NCBI GenBank assembly: GCA_002842735.1
Contig: PHEB01000001.1
Span: forward strand, 62,001 to 126,000
Origin: Alphaproteobacteria bacterium HGW-Alphaproteobacteria-7
GTDB lineage: Bacteria > Pseudomonadota > Alphaproteobacteria > Sphingomonadales > Sphingomonadaceae
DNA: 64,000 nucleotides
Direction: 5' to 3'
The position numbers and the translations under genes are program-made. Under the pieces are notes generated by a model that saw nothing but the letters and a program-made list of their open reading frames with translations, searched no databases and was not told where the DNA came from. Shown piece after piece: positions 17,402 through 27,123 of this stretch (position 1 is its first letter; each line of letters begins with the position of its first letter).

Positions 17402-19222
17402 ATGAAATTCCGCCTTGCTCTTGCCGCTTCTACCGCAGTGCTGCTGGCCACCACTCCGGCACTCGCGCAAACCGCTGCCGATCCTGCCGCAGCGACCGCG
17501 ACCGCGCAGAGCGAGCATGACAAGCTGTTCGCATTGTTCGAGGATGCAGACGCACGCGAACTGGCGCTCAATCCTCTCAATCGCCTGTTTCGCGGCGAGG
17601 ATGAAGGCGTTGACCGGCTCGGCGACTTGCTGACCGATTCCAGCTTTCTGGCCAGCCGCACCGATATCAAACTGAACCTCGCGCTGCTGGCGCAGATTGA
17701 CCGTGCGCAACTGTCTGAAACCGATGCGCTTGCCTATGACGTGTTCCAATACACGCAGGAACGGGCGTTGGCCGGTGTGAGTGATGAAATGCGCAGCCTT
17801 ACCGAAGTGCGTCCGGTCAACCACTTCTACGGGCTGCACACTTTCTACCCCACCTTCGCCAGCGGCAAGGGAGTCGCCCCGTTCAAGACGCTGGCGAATT
17901 ACGAAGACAACCTGTCTCGCCACAATGACTACATCGCCTTCATCGACCGTGCGATCGAGCGGTCCCGCGAAGGCATGAAAAGCGGCGTGCTCGAGACGAA
18001 ATTGACCATCGGCATCACCGTCACCCAGCTTGATACGCAGATCAACACCCCGCTGGCAGATTCGCCTTTCATGGCACCGACCAAGACATTCCCCGAAGGG
18101 TTCACAGACGCTGACAAGGCGCGCCTTGTTGCCGCATACGAAGCCAAAACCCGCGAAATCTACGCCGCCAACATCCGTTTGCGTGATTTCCTGCGCGATG
18201 AATACCTGCCCGCCGCGCGCGACAGCGTGGGCCTGTCACAGATGAAGGACGGGGCGCAGCTTTACGCGTTGCTGGTGGAAAATTCGACCACGCTGCCGCT
18301 TGATCCCGAAACCATCCACCAACTGGGCCTGTCTGAAGTTGCGCGGGTCAAGTCTGACCTCGAAAAGGTCAAGGCCGAGGTCGGCTTTACCGGCACGCTC
18401 AACGAATTTTTCGATCACGTCCGCAACGACACGCGTTTCCACCCAGAAAGCCGTGAGGCGCTGACCGAATCCTATTATGACATCGGGCGCGCGGTAGACG
18501 AAAAGATCGGCGATTATTTCTCGCTGCTGCCCAAGTCGGCATTGAAGATCGAACCCTACGACCCTTCGATCGAACAGTTTCAGGCAGGCGGTTCCTACCA
18601 ATCGGGTTCGCCCGATGGGGAACGCGCTGGGGTGTTCTATTTCAACGCCTATGACCTGCCGAGCCGCCTGACGACCGGCAATGTCACGCTGTATCTGCAC
18701 GAAGGCGCACCGGGGCATCACTTCCAGATCAGCCTGGCGCAGGAAAATGAAGACCTGCCCGCCTTCATGCGGTTCGGCGGCACGACCGCCTATGTCGAAG
18801 GCTGGGCGCTTTACGCCGAAACGCTCGGTTACGAGATGGGTTTTTACGAAGATCCGTGGAACCGCTATGGCACGCTGCAGGACGAACAACTGCGCGCAAT
18901 GCGGCTGGTGGTCGATACCGGCATCCACGCCAAGGGCTGGAGCCGCGAACAGGCGATTGATTTCATGATGCAGAATTCGGGCATGACCAACACCGAAGTG
19001 GTGGCCGAAGTCGAACGCTATATCGCCATCCCCAGTCAGGCTCTGGCCTACAAGATCGGCGCGCTCAAGATCCAGGAACTGCGCAAGCAGGCCGAAACCC
19101 GGCTGGGCGCGCGGTTCGATATCAAGGCGTTTCACGAACAGGTTCTGAACACCGGCGGCCTGCCGCTGGCGGTGCTCGAAACCAAGATTGACCGGTGGAT
19201 CGAAGGCGAAGCGAGCCAGTAA
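17402..19222 (+). CDS. DUF885 family putative metallopeptidase, exported
   Basis: A 606-residue protein with a clear signal peptide ('MKFRLALAASTAVLLATTPALAQ'). The DUF885 zinc motif is HEGAPGHH (H433-E434-x4-H439-H440), followed by 'TTAYVEGWALYAETLGYEMGFY' with the third-ligand Glu region, and a C-terminal 'IPSQALAYKIGALKIQELR' typical of the family. These proteins resemble M2/M32 carboxypeptidases and are expected in the periplasm. The start at 17402 is preferred because it gives a compact signal peptide. It lies about 100 bp after the carotenoid oxygenase on the same strand. Confidence 0.88.
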   Translation: MKFRLALAASTAVLLATTPALAQTAADPAAATATAQSEHDKLFALFEDADARELALNPLNRLFRGEDEGVDRLGDLLTDSSFLASRTDIKLNLALLAQIDRAQLSETDALAYDVFQYTQERALAGVSDEMRSLTEVRPVNHFYGLHTFYPTFASGKGVAPFKTLANYEDNLSRHNDYIAFIDRAIERSREGMKSGVLETKLTIGITVTQLDTQINTPLADSPFMAPTKTFPEGFTDADKARLVAAYEAKTREIYAANIRLRDFLRDEYLPAARDSVGLSQMKDGAQLYALLVENSTTLPLDPETIHQLGLSEVARVKSDLEKVKAEVGFTGTLNEFFDHVRNDTRFHPESREALTESYYDIGRAVDEKIGDYFSLLPKSALKIEPYDPSIEQFQAGGSYQSGSPDGERAGVFYFNAYDLPSRLTTGNVTLYLHEGAPGHHFQISLAQENEDLPAFMRFGGTTAYVEGWALYAETLGYEMGFYEDPWNRYGTLQDEQLRAMRLVVDTGIHAKGWSREQAIDFMMQNSGMTNTEVVAEVERYIAIPSQALAYKIGALKIQELRKQAETRLGARFDIKAFHEQVLNTGGLPLAVLETKIDRWIEGEASQ

Positions 19223-19414
19223 TTCACCCAAGCCGTTGCGGCTCTGACGCTCAACTCATCGCGTAACTTGCCCCTGTTGCCCGCTCCTGTGGCAACCGGG
19301 GTGAAGTTGTTCATCTGGCAGCAAGGTATTGCTGAACACGGAGCGCGGGCGCATATTCACCATAAGGGCTGACCCATAGGGATCGCCAGCCCAAACCACA
19401 GGAGCAACCCCGCC

Positions 19415-20338
19415 GTGACAACCAAATTCCGTGCCCCGCGCACATTTGCGATCATCGCCCTGCTTGGCGCCACCGCCGCAACCAGTCTTTCCGCTCAAAC
19501 CACGCGCCCGGCTGACGGCAGCGAAGTGCTGACCACGGTTTACGGCAATCTGCCGCCGATGGCCGCAATGAACGAAGGCCCCCGGATCACCGGGATCATT
19601 TCCGCGCGCCAAGGTCAGCGCCTGCAGGTCACCTCCGATGACGGCAGCAACACCATCGTGACACTTCATCCTGAAACCGAAATCCGCACTCGTGGCGGGT
19701 TCCTGGGGATCGGCAACAAGACCTTCGATCAAAGCGCGCTGATCAACGGGCTGCCCGTGATCGTGAAGACCGCGCAATATGGCGATGGTCTGGTCGCCAG
19801 CGAAGTGCGCTTCAACAGCGATGATCGCCAGATCGCAGCGATGATCCGTGGCGGCACATCGCAACGTTTCGCTGAGCACGGTGCCGCGATCGAGCAGAAC
19901 ACCGTCGGGATCACACAAAACGCCGCCGCGACCGAGGCCCTGCGCGGGCGGCTCGGCGATATCGACAAATACAACCTCAAAAGCACCACCAATGTCTATT
20001 TCGACACTGGCAAATCAGCGCTGACCCCCGGCGCGCGGGCTGAGCTTTGCGCAGCAGCGCAAGAGGCCAACGCTAACGAAAATTCGCTGATGCTGGTGTT
20101 GGGCTACACCGATTCCACCGGCTCGCAGGAGGTCAACCAGACGCTCAGCGAAAAGCGCGCTTCCGCCGTGGTCAATCACCTGCAACAGGTGTGCAAGTGG
20201 AAGCCGTACCGGATGCTGACCCCGACCGGGATGGCGACCGCAGACCCGGCTGCGGACAACACCACCGCCGCCGGACGTGCGCAGAACCGCCGTGTTTCGG
20301 TCAATGTGCTGGTGAGCAAGGCGCTCGACGAGCAGTAA
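19415..20338 (+). CDS. OmpA family protein
   Basis: A 307-residue exported protein. A signal peptide (residues ~1-28, ending 'SLSAQ') is followed by a ~150-residue N-terminal domain rich in beta-strand patterns ('ITGIISARQGQRLQVTSDDGSNTIVTL'). The C-terminal OmpA peptidoglycan-binding domain is clear: 'NVYFDTGKSALTPGARAEL', 'VLGYTDSTGSQEVNQTLSEKRASAVVNHL' and 'RAQNRRVSVNV'. It starts with GTG at 19415 behind an AGGAG site. It probably anchors to peptidoglycan in the periplasm. The first domain resembles DUF5666-like beta domains, but I am not certain of that. Confidence 0.85.
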   Translation: MTTKFRAPRTFAIIALLGATAATSLSAQTTRPADGSEVLTTVYGNLPPMAAMNEGPRITGIISARQGQRLQVTSDDGSNTIVTLHPETEIRTRGGFLGIGNKTFDQSALINGLPVIVKTAQYGDGLVASEVRFNSDDRQIAAMIRGGTSQRFAEHGAAIEQNTVGITQNAAATEALRGRLGDIDKYNLKSTTNVYFDTGKSALTPGARAELCAAAQEANANENSLMLVLGYTDSTGSQEVNQTLSEKRASAVVNHLQQVCKWKPYRMLTPTGMATADPAADNTTAAGRAQNRRVSVNVLVSKALDEQ

Positions 20339-20353
20339 GCACAAACAGGGCTG

Positions 20354-20377
20354 GGGCGGGCCTTCCGGGGCCTGCCC
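20354..20377. terminator. Hairpin between convergent ompA-like gene and uvrC
   Basis: A 9-bp stem with one G-T pair (20354-20362 with 20369-20377) and a six-base TTCCGG loop lies just past the OmpA-like stop and abuts the uvrC stop. It lacks a T-run, so it may be a weak or bidirectional terminator. Confidence 0.4.
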
Positions 20378-22338
20378 TACCCGCCCGCGTGATAAAAATC
20401 ATAGACCTTGCGCGCCACCGCCGCGCTGACGCCGGGGGCGCGTTGCAGGTCTTCCAATGCGGCGGCGCGCACCTTGCTCGCCGTGCCGAAATGCAGCAGC
20501 AACGCGCGTTTGCGCGCCGGGCCGATGCCGGGAATTTCATCGAGCGGCGACGCCGTGATCGCCTTCGACCTTTTGGCGCGGTGCGCGCCGATGACATAGC
20601 GGTGCACTTCGTCGCGCAGGTTGTGCAAATGGAATAGCAGCAGCGAATTCACGGGAAGCATTTTCTCGCGCCCGTCGGGGAAGTGGAACACCTCGCGCCC
20701 GTCGCGTCCGTGGTGCGGCCCCTTGGCGACGCCGATCACAGCGATGTCATCAGCGATACCAATCTCCTCCAGCACCCGCATGACGCTGGACAGCTGCCCC
20801 TTGCCGCCGTCGATCAGGATCAGGTCGGGGAGAGTCGCCTCGTGCCCCCCCGGCTTTTGCCCAGCCTCTGCCTCGCCCTCACCAAAGCTGCGGAACCGCC
20901 GCGCCATCACTTCGCGCATCATCGCAAAGTCATCATTAGTCTGCGCCTCGCGGATGTTGAACTTGCGGTATTGGCCTTTTTCGAAGCCTTCCGGCCCGGC
21001 CACCACCATCGCGCCGACGGCCTTTGCGCCCTGAATATGGCTGTTGTCATAGACCTCGATCCGCTGCGGCGGGGTGTCGAGTTCCAGAAACTCGGCCAGC
21101 TCGCGGTTGATCTTCGCCTTGGTGCCCGTCTCTGCCAACCGCCGTTCGAGCGCTTCGACCGCATTGCGCTGCGCCTGCGCCATCAACTTGCGCCGGTCGC
21201 CGCGTTCGGGAATGGTGATGCGCACTTTGCGGTCTGCGACTTCGGACAAAGCCGCCTCGATCAATTCGCGTTCGGGCAGATCGCGATCGACAAGGATGGT
21301 CGGCGGCGGCGGCACTTCTTCGTAGAATTGCAGCATCACGCTGGCGAGCACCTGCGCTTCATCGACATCATTGGTGTGGCGCGGGAAGAAGGCGCGGTGG
21401 CCCCAGTTCTGCCCGCCGCGAATGAAGAAGGCCTGCACCCCCATCACCCCGCCCTTGGCCGCGAGCGCAAACACGTCGGCATCGCCCAGCCCCGCCGCGT
21501 TGATCGCCTGCGACCCTTGGATAAAGGTCGCCGCGCGCAGCCGGTCGCGCAGCATCGCCGCAGTTTCGAATTGCAGGTTCTCGGCTGCCTCGGCCATCTG
21601 CCGTTCCAGATCAGCCTGCACCGCGCCCGATTTGCCCGACAGGAAGTCCTTCGCCTGCCGCACCAGCGCGTCGTAATCAGTTTCATTGATCCGCCCCACA
21701 CAGGGCGCAGAACACCGCTTGATCTGATAGAGCAGGCAGGGCCGGTCGCGGTTGTTAAAGAAACTGTCGGTGCAACTGCGCAGCAGAAACAGCTTTTGCA
21801 GCGCGTTGAGCGTGGCGTTGACGCTGCCCGCGCTGGCGAACGGGCCGTAGTAATTGCCCTTTGCCCGCCGCGCGCCGCGATGTTTCTGGATGCGCGGAAA
21901 GGGGTGATCGGCGCGCAGCAGGATGAAGGGGAAGCTCTTGTCATCGCGCAGCAGCACGTTGAACGGCGGGCGGAACCGCTTGATCAACTGCGCTTCCAAA
22001 AGCAGCGCCTCAGCCTCGGAATTGGTGGTGATGATCTCCATGGCGCGGGTCTGGCTGACCATGCGCTGAAGCCGCCCGGATAACCCCGCGATCTGGGTAT
22101 AATTCGCCACCCGCGCCTTCAGACTGCGCGCCTTGCCCACATACAGCACCTCGCCGCGCGTATCGAGCATCCGGTACACGCCGGGAACGGGCTTCAACAC
22201 CTTCACCATATCGCGGATCGCCTGCACCCCGCCTTCCAGATCGGGCTGGGCGCTGGCGACAGTATAGGCGGCGCGTTCCTCGTTGAAACGCTCCGCTCCG
22301 CGTGGGTCGTGAGGCGTGCCTGCGGGAGTATGGGCCAT
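20377..22338 (-). CDS. uvrC: Excinuclease ABC subunit UvrC
   Basis: UvrC makes the dual incisions in nucleotide excision repair. The 653-residue protein has the N-terminal GIY-YIG nuclease ('PGVYRMLDTRGEVLYVGKARSLKARVANY'), the Cys-rich region 'LYQIKRCSAPCVGRI', a UVR helix pair ('QMAEAAENLQFETAAMLRDRL'), the RNase H-like second nuclease ('RIEVYDNSHIQGAKAVGAMVV', 'DLILIDGGKGQL') and two C-terminal HhH motifs ('DEIPGIGPARKRALLLHFG', 'APGVSAAVARKVYDFY'). ATG at 22338 is chosen; an in-frame TTG at 22383 would add 15 residues. It is divergent from the flavoprotein gene at 22404. Confidence 0.96.
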   Translation of the reverse strand: MAHTPAGTPHDPRGAERFNEERAAYTVASAQPDLEGGVQAIRDMVKVLKPVPGVYRMLDTRGEVLYVGKARSLKARVANYTQIAGLSGRLQRMVSQTRAMEIITTNSEAEALLLEAQLIKRFRPPFNVLLRDDKSFPFILLRADHPFPRIQKHRGARRAKGNYYGPFASAGSVNATLNALQKLFLLRSCTDSFFNNRDRPCLLYQIKRCSAPCVGRINETDYDALVRQAKDFLSGKSGAVQADLERQMAEAAENLQFETAAMLRDRLRAATFIQGSQAINAAGLGDADVFALAAKGGVMGVQAFFIRGGQNWGHRAFFPRHTNDVDEAQVLASVMLQFYEEVPPPPTILVDRDLPERELIEAALSEVADRKVRITIPERGDRRKLMAQAQRNAVEALERRLAETGTKAKINRELAEFLELDTPPQRIEVYDNSHIQGAKAVGAMVVAGPEGFEKGQYRKFNIREAQTNDDFAMMREVMARRFRSFGEGEAEAGQKPGGHEATLPDLILIDGGKGQLSSVMRVLEEIGIADDIAVIGVAKGPHHGRDGREVFHFPDGREKMLPVNSLLLFHLHNLRDEVHRYVIGAHRAKRSKAITASPLDEIPGIGPARKRALLLHFGTASKVRAAALEDLQRAPGVSAAVARKVYDFYHAGG

Positions 22339-22403
22339 GTTGTGCAGATAGGGACTGCGGGGGGCGATTGGCAATTCCCGCAAGCGCGCCTATCCGCGCC
22401 TCA

Positions 22404-23606
22404 ATGGATCAACATGATGTCATCATCCTTGGCGCGGGCGCTGCCGGACTGTTCGCAGCCGGGCAGGCCGGGCAGCGGGGCTTGCGCGTCGCGCTGCTCG
22501 AAAAGGCCGACGCTCCTGGCAAGAAGATCCTGATCTCGGGCGGCGGGCGCTGCAATTTCACCAATCTGGGCGCGGGGCCAGCCAATTACCTCTCGGCCAA
22601 CCCGCATTTCGCCAAGAGCGCCCTCGCCCGCTACACCCCCGCCGATTTCATCTCGTTGGTCGATCGGCACGGAATCGCATGGCATGAAAAGACACTGGGG
22701 CAATTGTTCTGCGATGGTTCGGCCAAACAGATCGTGGCGATGCTGCTGGACGAATGCCCGGCTGACCGCGTGACGCTGACCTGCGGCGTCGATGTGGCGA
22801 GCGTCGCGCGCGGGGATGACGGCACCTTCACCGTCACCGCCGCCGATGGCCGCTTGTGGCACGCACCCGCGTTGGTGATCGCCACGGGCGGGCCTTCGAT
22901 CCCAAAAATGGGCGCGAGTGATTTTGCCTATCGATTGGCGCGGCAATTCGGGCTGAAGGTGGTGGAACCCCGCCCTGCCCTAGTCCCGCTGACGCTGGGG
23001 GGAGAGAACGCCTTGTTTCGCGAATTGTCAGGCGTCGCCGCCCCGGTGCGGGCGCGCGCCGGAAAAGCCGAATTTGCCGAGGCCGCGCTGTTCACTCACA
23101 AGGGCCTGTCCGGCCCGGCGATCCTGCAAGTCTCCAGCTATTGGCGGCGTGGCGAGCAGGTGGCGATCACCTTCCTGCCCGATGCCGAGGCCGACTGGCT
23201 GATCGCGGCCAAACGTGATCGCCCGCGCACGCATCTGCGCACCGCCCTGCGCGAAGCCCTGCCTGCGCGACTGGCCGATGCGCTGGCTGACCGGCTGGCG
23301 CTGGATGGTGAATTGGGCAACATCACCGACAAGGCCTTGCGCAGCGCGCAGGGGCGGCTGGCCGACTGGCGCTTTGCCCCTAATGGCACCGAAGGCCTCG
23401 CCAAAGCCGAAGTCACCGCAGGCGGCATCGCCACCGCCGAACTTTCCAGCCGCACAATGGAGGCCGCCAAAGTCCCCGGCCTTTACGCCATTGGCGAAGC
23501 GGTGGACGTCACCGGCTGGCTCGGCGGGTATAACTTCCAATGGGCCTGGGCGAGCGCCTATGCCTGCGCCGAGGCCTTGGCTGCGGCGAACACCCCGTCA
23601 ACATAA
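22404..23606 (+). CDS. BaiN/RdsA family FAD-dependent oxidoreductase (HI0933-like)
   Basis: A 400-residue flavoprotein of the HI0933/YhiN family. The N-terminal dinucleotide fold 'DVIILGAGAAGLFAAGQAGQRGLRVALLEK' binds FAD, and 'KKILISGGGRCNFTN' is the family signature. A mid-protein 'ALVIATGGPSIPKMGASDFAY' and a C-terminal 'GLYAIGEAVDVTGWLGGYNFQWAWASA' complete the FAD site. Characterised relatives reduce C=C or other bonds, but the function of most is unknown. The start at 22404 lies 65 bp from the uvrC start, so the intergenic region probably holds divergent promoters. Confidence 0.88.
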   Translation: MDQHDVIILGAGAAGLFAAGQAGQRGLRVALLEKADAPGKKILISGGGRCNFTNLGAGPANYLSANPHFAKSALARYTPADFISLVDRHGIAWHEKTLGQLFCDGSAKQIVAMLLDECPADRVTLTCGVDVASVARGDDGTFTVTAADGRLWHAPALVIATGGPSIPKMGASDFAYRLARQFGLKVVEPRPALVPLTLGGENALFRELSGVAAPVRARAGKAEFAEAALFTHKGLSGPAILQVSSYWRRGEQVAITFLPDAEADWLIAAKRDRPRTHLRTALREALPARLADALADRLALDGELGNITDKALRSAQGRLADWRFAPNGTEGLAKAEVTAGGIATAELSSRTMEAAKVPGLYAIGEAVDVTGWLGGYNFQWAWASAYACAEALAAANTPST

Positions 23607-23642
23607 CTCACCATCGGGACGCAGTCCCGCAAGGCCGACTGG

Positions 23643-23709
23643 CCGCCCGCAGCGATGCTGGCGCAGCCAGCGTGAGCGAGGATAGCGCCCGCCCGGACGG
23701 GCGGGCGCT
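23643..23709. repeat. Dispersed repeat with hairpin, copy 2
   Basis: Bases 23643-23683 match copy 1 (14700-14740) at 40 of 41 positions, including GCTGGCGCAGCCAGC. Directly after comes a perfect 12-bp stem with a GA loop (23684-23709, AGCGCCCGCCCG-GA-CGGGCGGGCGCT). It lies between convergent genes, so it could also stop transcription, but it has no T-run on either side. Confidence 0.75.
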
Positions 23710-23714
23710 CGCAA

Positions 23715-26642
23715 TTAAAAAAGCTTCCGCAGATCAATCCCCAGATACAGGCCCAGTGGATCGATCACGAATGGCTGATAATTGATCGGCGTATCACCAT
23801 TGGCATCGCGCACCTTGCGCTGTGCATCGAAAACATTGTTGGCGATCAGTGACACCCGGAAATCCTTGAAGACACCATCATTCTTGCCTGTGATTTCGCC
23901 CATATTGGCGAACACCCGCAGGTTGAAGGTGGCGATGTCGTCAAAGAACAAGTCCCTGCTGCCCGGCAGGCCCGATCCATCAAGCCGGGTCTTACCGGTG
24001 TAAATCCCCGAAAGGCGGAACCCCATGCCCTTGCCGAACAATCCGGCTTCCAAGCGGCTCGACTGGCGCGGCAACCCGAACGCTCCGGTCGCCTGCCCGT
24101 CCAACTGATTGAGCGGATCAAGACCGGGAGCGATCAGGATTTCGTTGTCGAGCTCGATCGCGTGGGTCAGGTTGAAGAAATAGCGGAAGCCCGAAGAATT
24201 GCGCTGCGCCAAGGGATTGAACGCCGGTGCCCCGCCGCCCGCTGGCGCGCCACTACCGCCCGCTGCCGCTTGCTGCCCCGCCCCGCCCGGTGCCCCACCC
24301 GGAGCGCCTCCCGGAGCGCCACCACGCATCGTCGCAGGGTCAAAACTGCAAATACGGGTGCGGAGTTCCGCGAGCCGCGCCGGGTCGACGGTTCCGTCCG
24401 TGCCGCGCAGCTGCGCCAGCATCGGTTGAAGTCGTGCCGGATCAATCCCCGGAAACTCCGCTGAAATATCCGCGCCGCTGTCAATCGCAGCAGCCAACCT
24501 TTGCAGGAATTCAAGCCCGTCATCGGCGCACAGTCGTGTGCGGAATGCCATGAACTGTTCGCGCTGATCGGCCGAAGGCGCAGCCCCGCCGCCAAATCGG
24601 GCAGCACCCGCAGGCGGCGTGCCAACACCCGGTTGCGGCGGCGCTGGTTGTGCGGCGCCCGCAGATGCACCGCCGCCGCCAAAGCCGCCCCGCCCACCGC
24701 CGCCAGCAGGCGCTCCGATGCTGCCATTGGTCGACAGGGTGAACTGCAACCGGTTGGCGCGGGTTTCGGCAAAGCTGACCGAACGCCGGTCAACCGCGAT
24801 CAGACGCCCATCAACATCGCGCGTTACCCGGCCGGGGAAGGCAGCCTCGATCTCGGGCGTGATCTGCGGAAACGCGCTGACGACATTGTCCGAACGGTTG
24901 CGGACATATTCAACCGTTACGCGCGTATTATCCCAGAACGGCAATTGCCAGTTGGCCGCGAATTTCCAGTCACGCTGGGTTTCAGCCGGGAGATCAGGAT
25001 TGCCGCCCGTGGTGACATCCGCCAGCACTGTCTCGCCTCGGGTGAAATCGAACACCGGCACATTGAAATTAACGATGCTGGGGTTGCCCAGCGCGCCAAG
25101 GCTGGGCGCAACCTCACGCCAGATATAGGTCGCTGACAGCGCCAGCCCGTTGAACGGTTCCCAATTGAGCCCCGCGTTCCAATCGCCCAGCGTGCCGAAA
25201 TCGCTGAGATCCTCAGCCCCGACCTGCAGGTTGAGCGTAAAGGTGCCCAGCGCATCGGCTACACCAGCGCGGCGGCTGGTGATTGGCACCACCAGATTGG
25301 CCCCGGTCGACAGTTGACGCCGGGTGAGCGTTACATCCTGCAAGCTGCGCGTGTCAGCGCTTTCAATCCGTTGCCAGTCCAGCCCGACATCAAAGGTTGC
25401 CAGCACTTCGCCAGCGGGAAGCTCTCCCAACGGGCCTTCGAGCGTGGTCAGCGATTGGCCGTTGATCACGCGGTTGCGGGCAATATCGAACCCGGCGCTG
25501 GCATTGGTCGGCAACGGCCCATCAAGCGCTAATGTCCCCGCCAGCGCCGCATCGCGTAACGGTTGGGTGTCAAACCGCTTGTCAATCTCGGTCTCGGTCT
25601 CTGCCAGCGAGCCGTCAAAGGTGCTGGTCAGGCGAAAGGAGTTGAGGGGCTTGGTCACAGAACCCGCGGTCGAGAAGGTGTCTGTGGTTGACCGCCGTGC
25701 CAGCGGAGTATCTGCCCCGAAGGTGCGCACAATCCCCGGAACCTGGTCGTCATCGGTCAGCACGACGGTATTGAGTCCGTCGAGGCTGCGGCTTTCGTTG
25801 CGTTCGTAATTGATGTTCGCGCTCAATGACGTGCCACTGTCGATGATCGCCTTGGCCCACGACAAGTTGGCTTCAAGACTGAAGGAATCGGCAACAAGGC
25901 TGCGGAAAGGCGCCTGATCCGGATCGCCGTCGACTGCCGAAACCGAACCGGGGGTCTGGATGATGTCGCGCGCCGCCTCTGTGAGAAGCGAGGTATCCTG
26001 CACCTCGATATTGGCGTTGATCCGCCCGCCATCGGCTATCTTGAGCAGCCCGAACTGCTGTTCGTTGCGGGTGAATCCCCCGCGCGACGGCGTTTCCAAT
26101 TCAAAATCGGCCCGGCGATTGGAGAAATCGTCTTTGAGGATCAGGTTGATCACCCGGCGATCAGGCGGAAAGCCGAACCGCTGAGCAACCTCTTCGGGAA
26201 ACACCTCAACCCGGGCGAGCGCTTCGGGTGGGTAATTGGCGAATTCGCGGAACGACCCGATGCGGATGCCGTTGACCAGCAACACGGGCTGCCCGCCGCC
26301 TCCGCGACCGCGCGCCGACCCGGTCTGTGCGCTGATCTGCGCGACAAGATCGGTGATCGACGTTACGCCTTCGGCTGCAATCGCCTGCTCATCCAATTGC
26401 AGCAGCGGCGCCTGATCGACCACCAGCTGCCCCTTTAACCGTTGCCCGCTGACGATAATCTCCCCGCTTGAAACAGCATTACCGCTGGCGCTTTCGATCT
26501 CATCATCATCGGCCTGCGGAACGGCGGCAGGCTGCGGCTGGGCAGCAGTAGTGCTGTTCGCCAGCAGCGGCATCGCCACGGCAAGACTGGCAGCACACGT
26601 GCCAGCGCGAAGCAAAGCACGAGAAAGCGGGGAGAGGTTCAT
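23715..26642 (-). CDS. TonB-dependent receptor with an inserted Gly-rich/Cys domain
   Basis: A 975-residue outer-membrane receptor with a signal peptide ('ALLRAGTCAASLAVAMPLLANSTTA'), a divergent plug ('VLLVNGIRIGSFREFANYPPEALARVEVF', 'VINLILKDDFSNR') and a barrel ending in a final aromatic-type strand 'LYLGIDLRKLF'. It lacks the usual 'RGPQGTLYG' plug motif and instead has the 'YPPEALARVEVFPEEVAQRFGFPPDRRVINL' variant. Residues ~650-820 carry an insertion: Gly/Pro-rich linkers (several GAPGG repeats) flank a ~75-residue helical segment containing two similar Cys motifs, RTRLC and RTRIC. The ligand is unknown. Confidence 0.87.
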   Translation of the reverse strand: MNLSPLSRALLRAGTCAASLAVAMPLLANSTTAAQPQPAAVPQADDDEIESASGNAVSSGEIIVSGQRLKGQLVVDQAPLLQLDEQAIAAEGVTSITDLVAQISAQTGSARGRGGGGQPVLLVNGIRIGSFREFANYPPEALARVEVFPEEVAQRFGFPPDRRVINLILKDDFSNRRADFELETPSRGGFTRNEQQFGLLKIADGGRINANIEVQDTSLLTEAARDIIQTPGSVSAVDGDPDQAPFRSLVADSFSLEANLSWAKAIIDSGTSLSANINYERNESRSLDGLNTVVLTDDDQVPGIVRTFGADTPLARRSTTDTFSTAGSVTKPLNSFRLTSTFDGSLAETETEIDKRFDTQPLRDAALAGTLALDGPLPTNASAGFDIARNRVINGQSLTTLEGPLGELPAGEVLATFDVGLDWQRIESADTRSLQDVTLTRRQLSTGANLVVPITSRRAGVADALGTFTLNLQVGAEDLSDFGTLGDWNAGLNWEPFNGLALSATYIWREVAPSLGALGNPSIVNFNVPVFDFTRGETVLADVTTGGNPDLPAETQRDWKFAANWQLPFWDNTRVTVEYVRNRSDNVVSAFPQITPEIEAAFPGRVTRDVDGRLIAVDRRSVSFAETRANRLQFTLSTNGSIGAPAGGGGRGGFGGGGASAGAAQPAPPQPGVGTPPAGAARFGGGAAPSADQREQFMAFRTRLCADDGLEFLQRLAAAIDSGADISAEFPGIDPARLQPMLAQLRGTDGTVDPARLAELRTRICSFDPATMRGGAPGGAPGGAPGGAGQQAAAGGSGAPAGGGAPAFNPLAQRNSSGFRYFFNLTHAIELDNEILIAPGLDPLNQLDGQATGAFGLPRQSSRLEAGLFGKGMGFRLSGIYTGKTRLDGSGLPGSRDLFFDDIATFNLRVFANMGEITGKNDGVFKDFRVSLIANNVFDAQRKVRDANGDTPINYQPFVIDPLGLYLGIDLRKLF

Positions 26643-26862
26643 TATGTCCCTTTACGTCAATGGTTTTGGCGATTTGCCCAACGGCGGGCTTCGGTATGCT
26701 GCTTTGTTACGATTCCCGCCGGTTTGTGGATGCGTTGCCCTGCCTGAACAAACCTGTGCGATCGCTTAACGCAGGAGCCTTCCCTTTTGGCTTCTGCATC
26801 GCTAAAGCGCGCTACCGCATCGACGGGCGTATTGTGCGCCGCAACACCAAAGAAGGAATTAC

Positions 26863-27108
26863 ATGGCCAAGGAAGAACTCCTCGAAATGCGCGGGCGCGT
26901 GGTTGAATTGCTGCCCAATGCGATGTTCCGGGTGGAGCTTGAAAACGGCCATGAGGTGCTCGGCCACACGGCGGGCAAGATGCGCAAAAACCGCATCCGT
27001 GTGCTGGTGGGTGACGAAGTACTGTGCGAGCTGACGCCGTATGACCTGACCAAGGCGCGCATCACCTATCGTTTCATGCCGGGTCGCGGCGGCCCCGGCC
27101 CGCAGTAA
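26863..27108 (+). CDS. infA: Translation initiation factor IF-1
   Basis: IF-1 is an OB-fold protein that binds the ribosomal A site during initiation. The sequence '[53 protein letters not shown]' (positions 26863-27021) is canonical, with '[22 protein letters not shown]' completing the fold. At 81 residues it is slightly longer than the usual 72, with a Gly/Pro-rich tail (PGRGGPGPQ) common in Sphingomonadales. It heads a run infA-maf-RNase E/G-like-yacG on one strand. Confidence 0.97.
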   Translation: MAKEELLEMRGRVVELLPNAMFRVELENGHEVLGHTAGKMRKNRIRVLVGDEVLCELTPYDLTKARITYRFMPGRGGPGPQ

Positions 27109-27123
27109 GGGCTGGCAGCCCGG

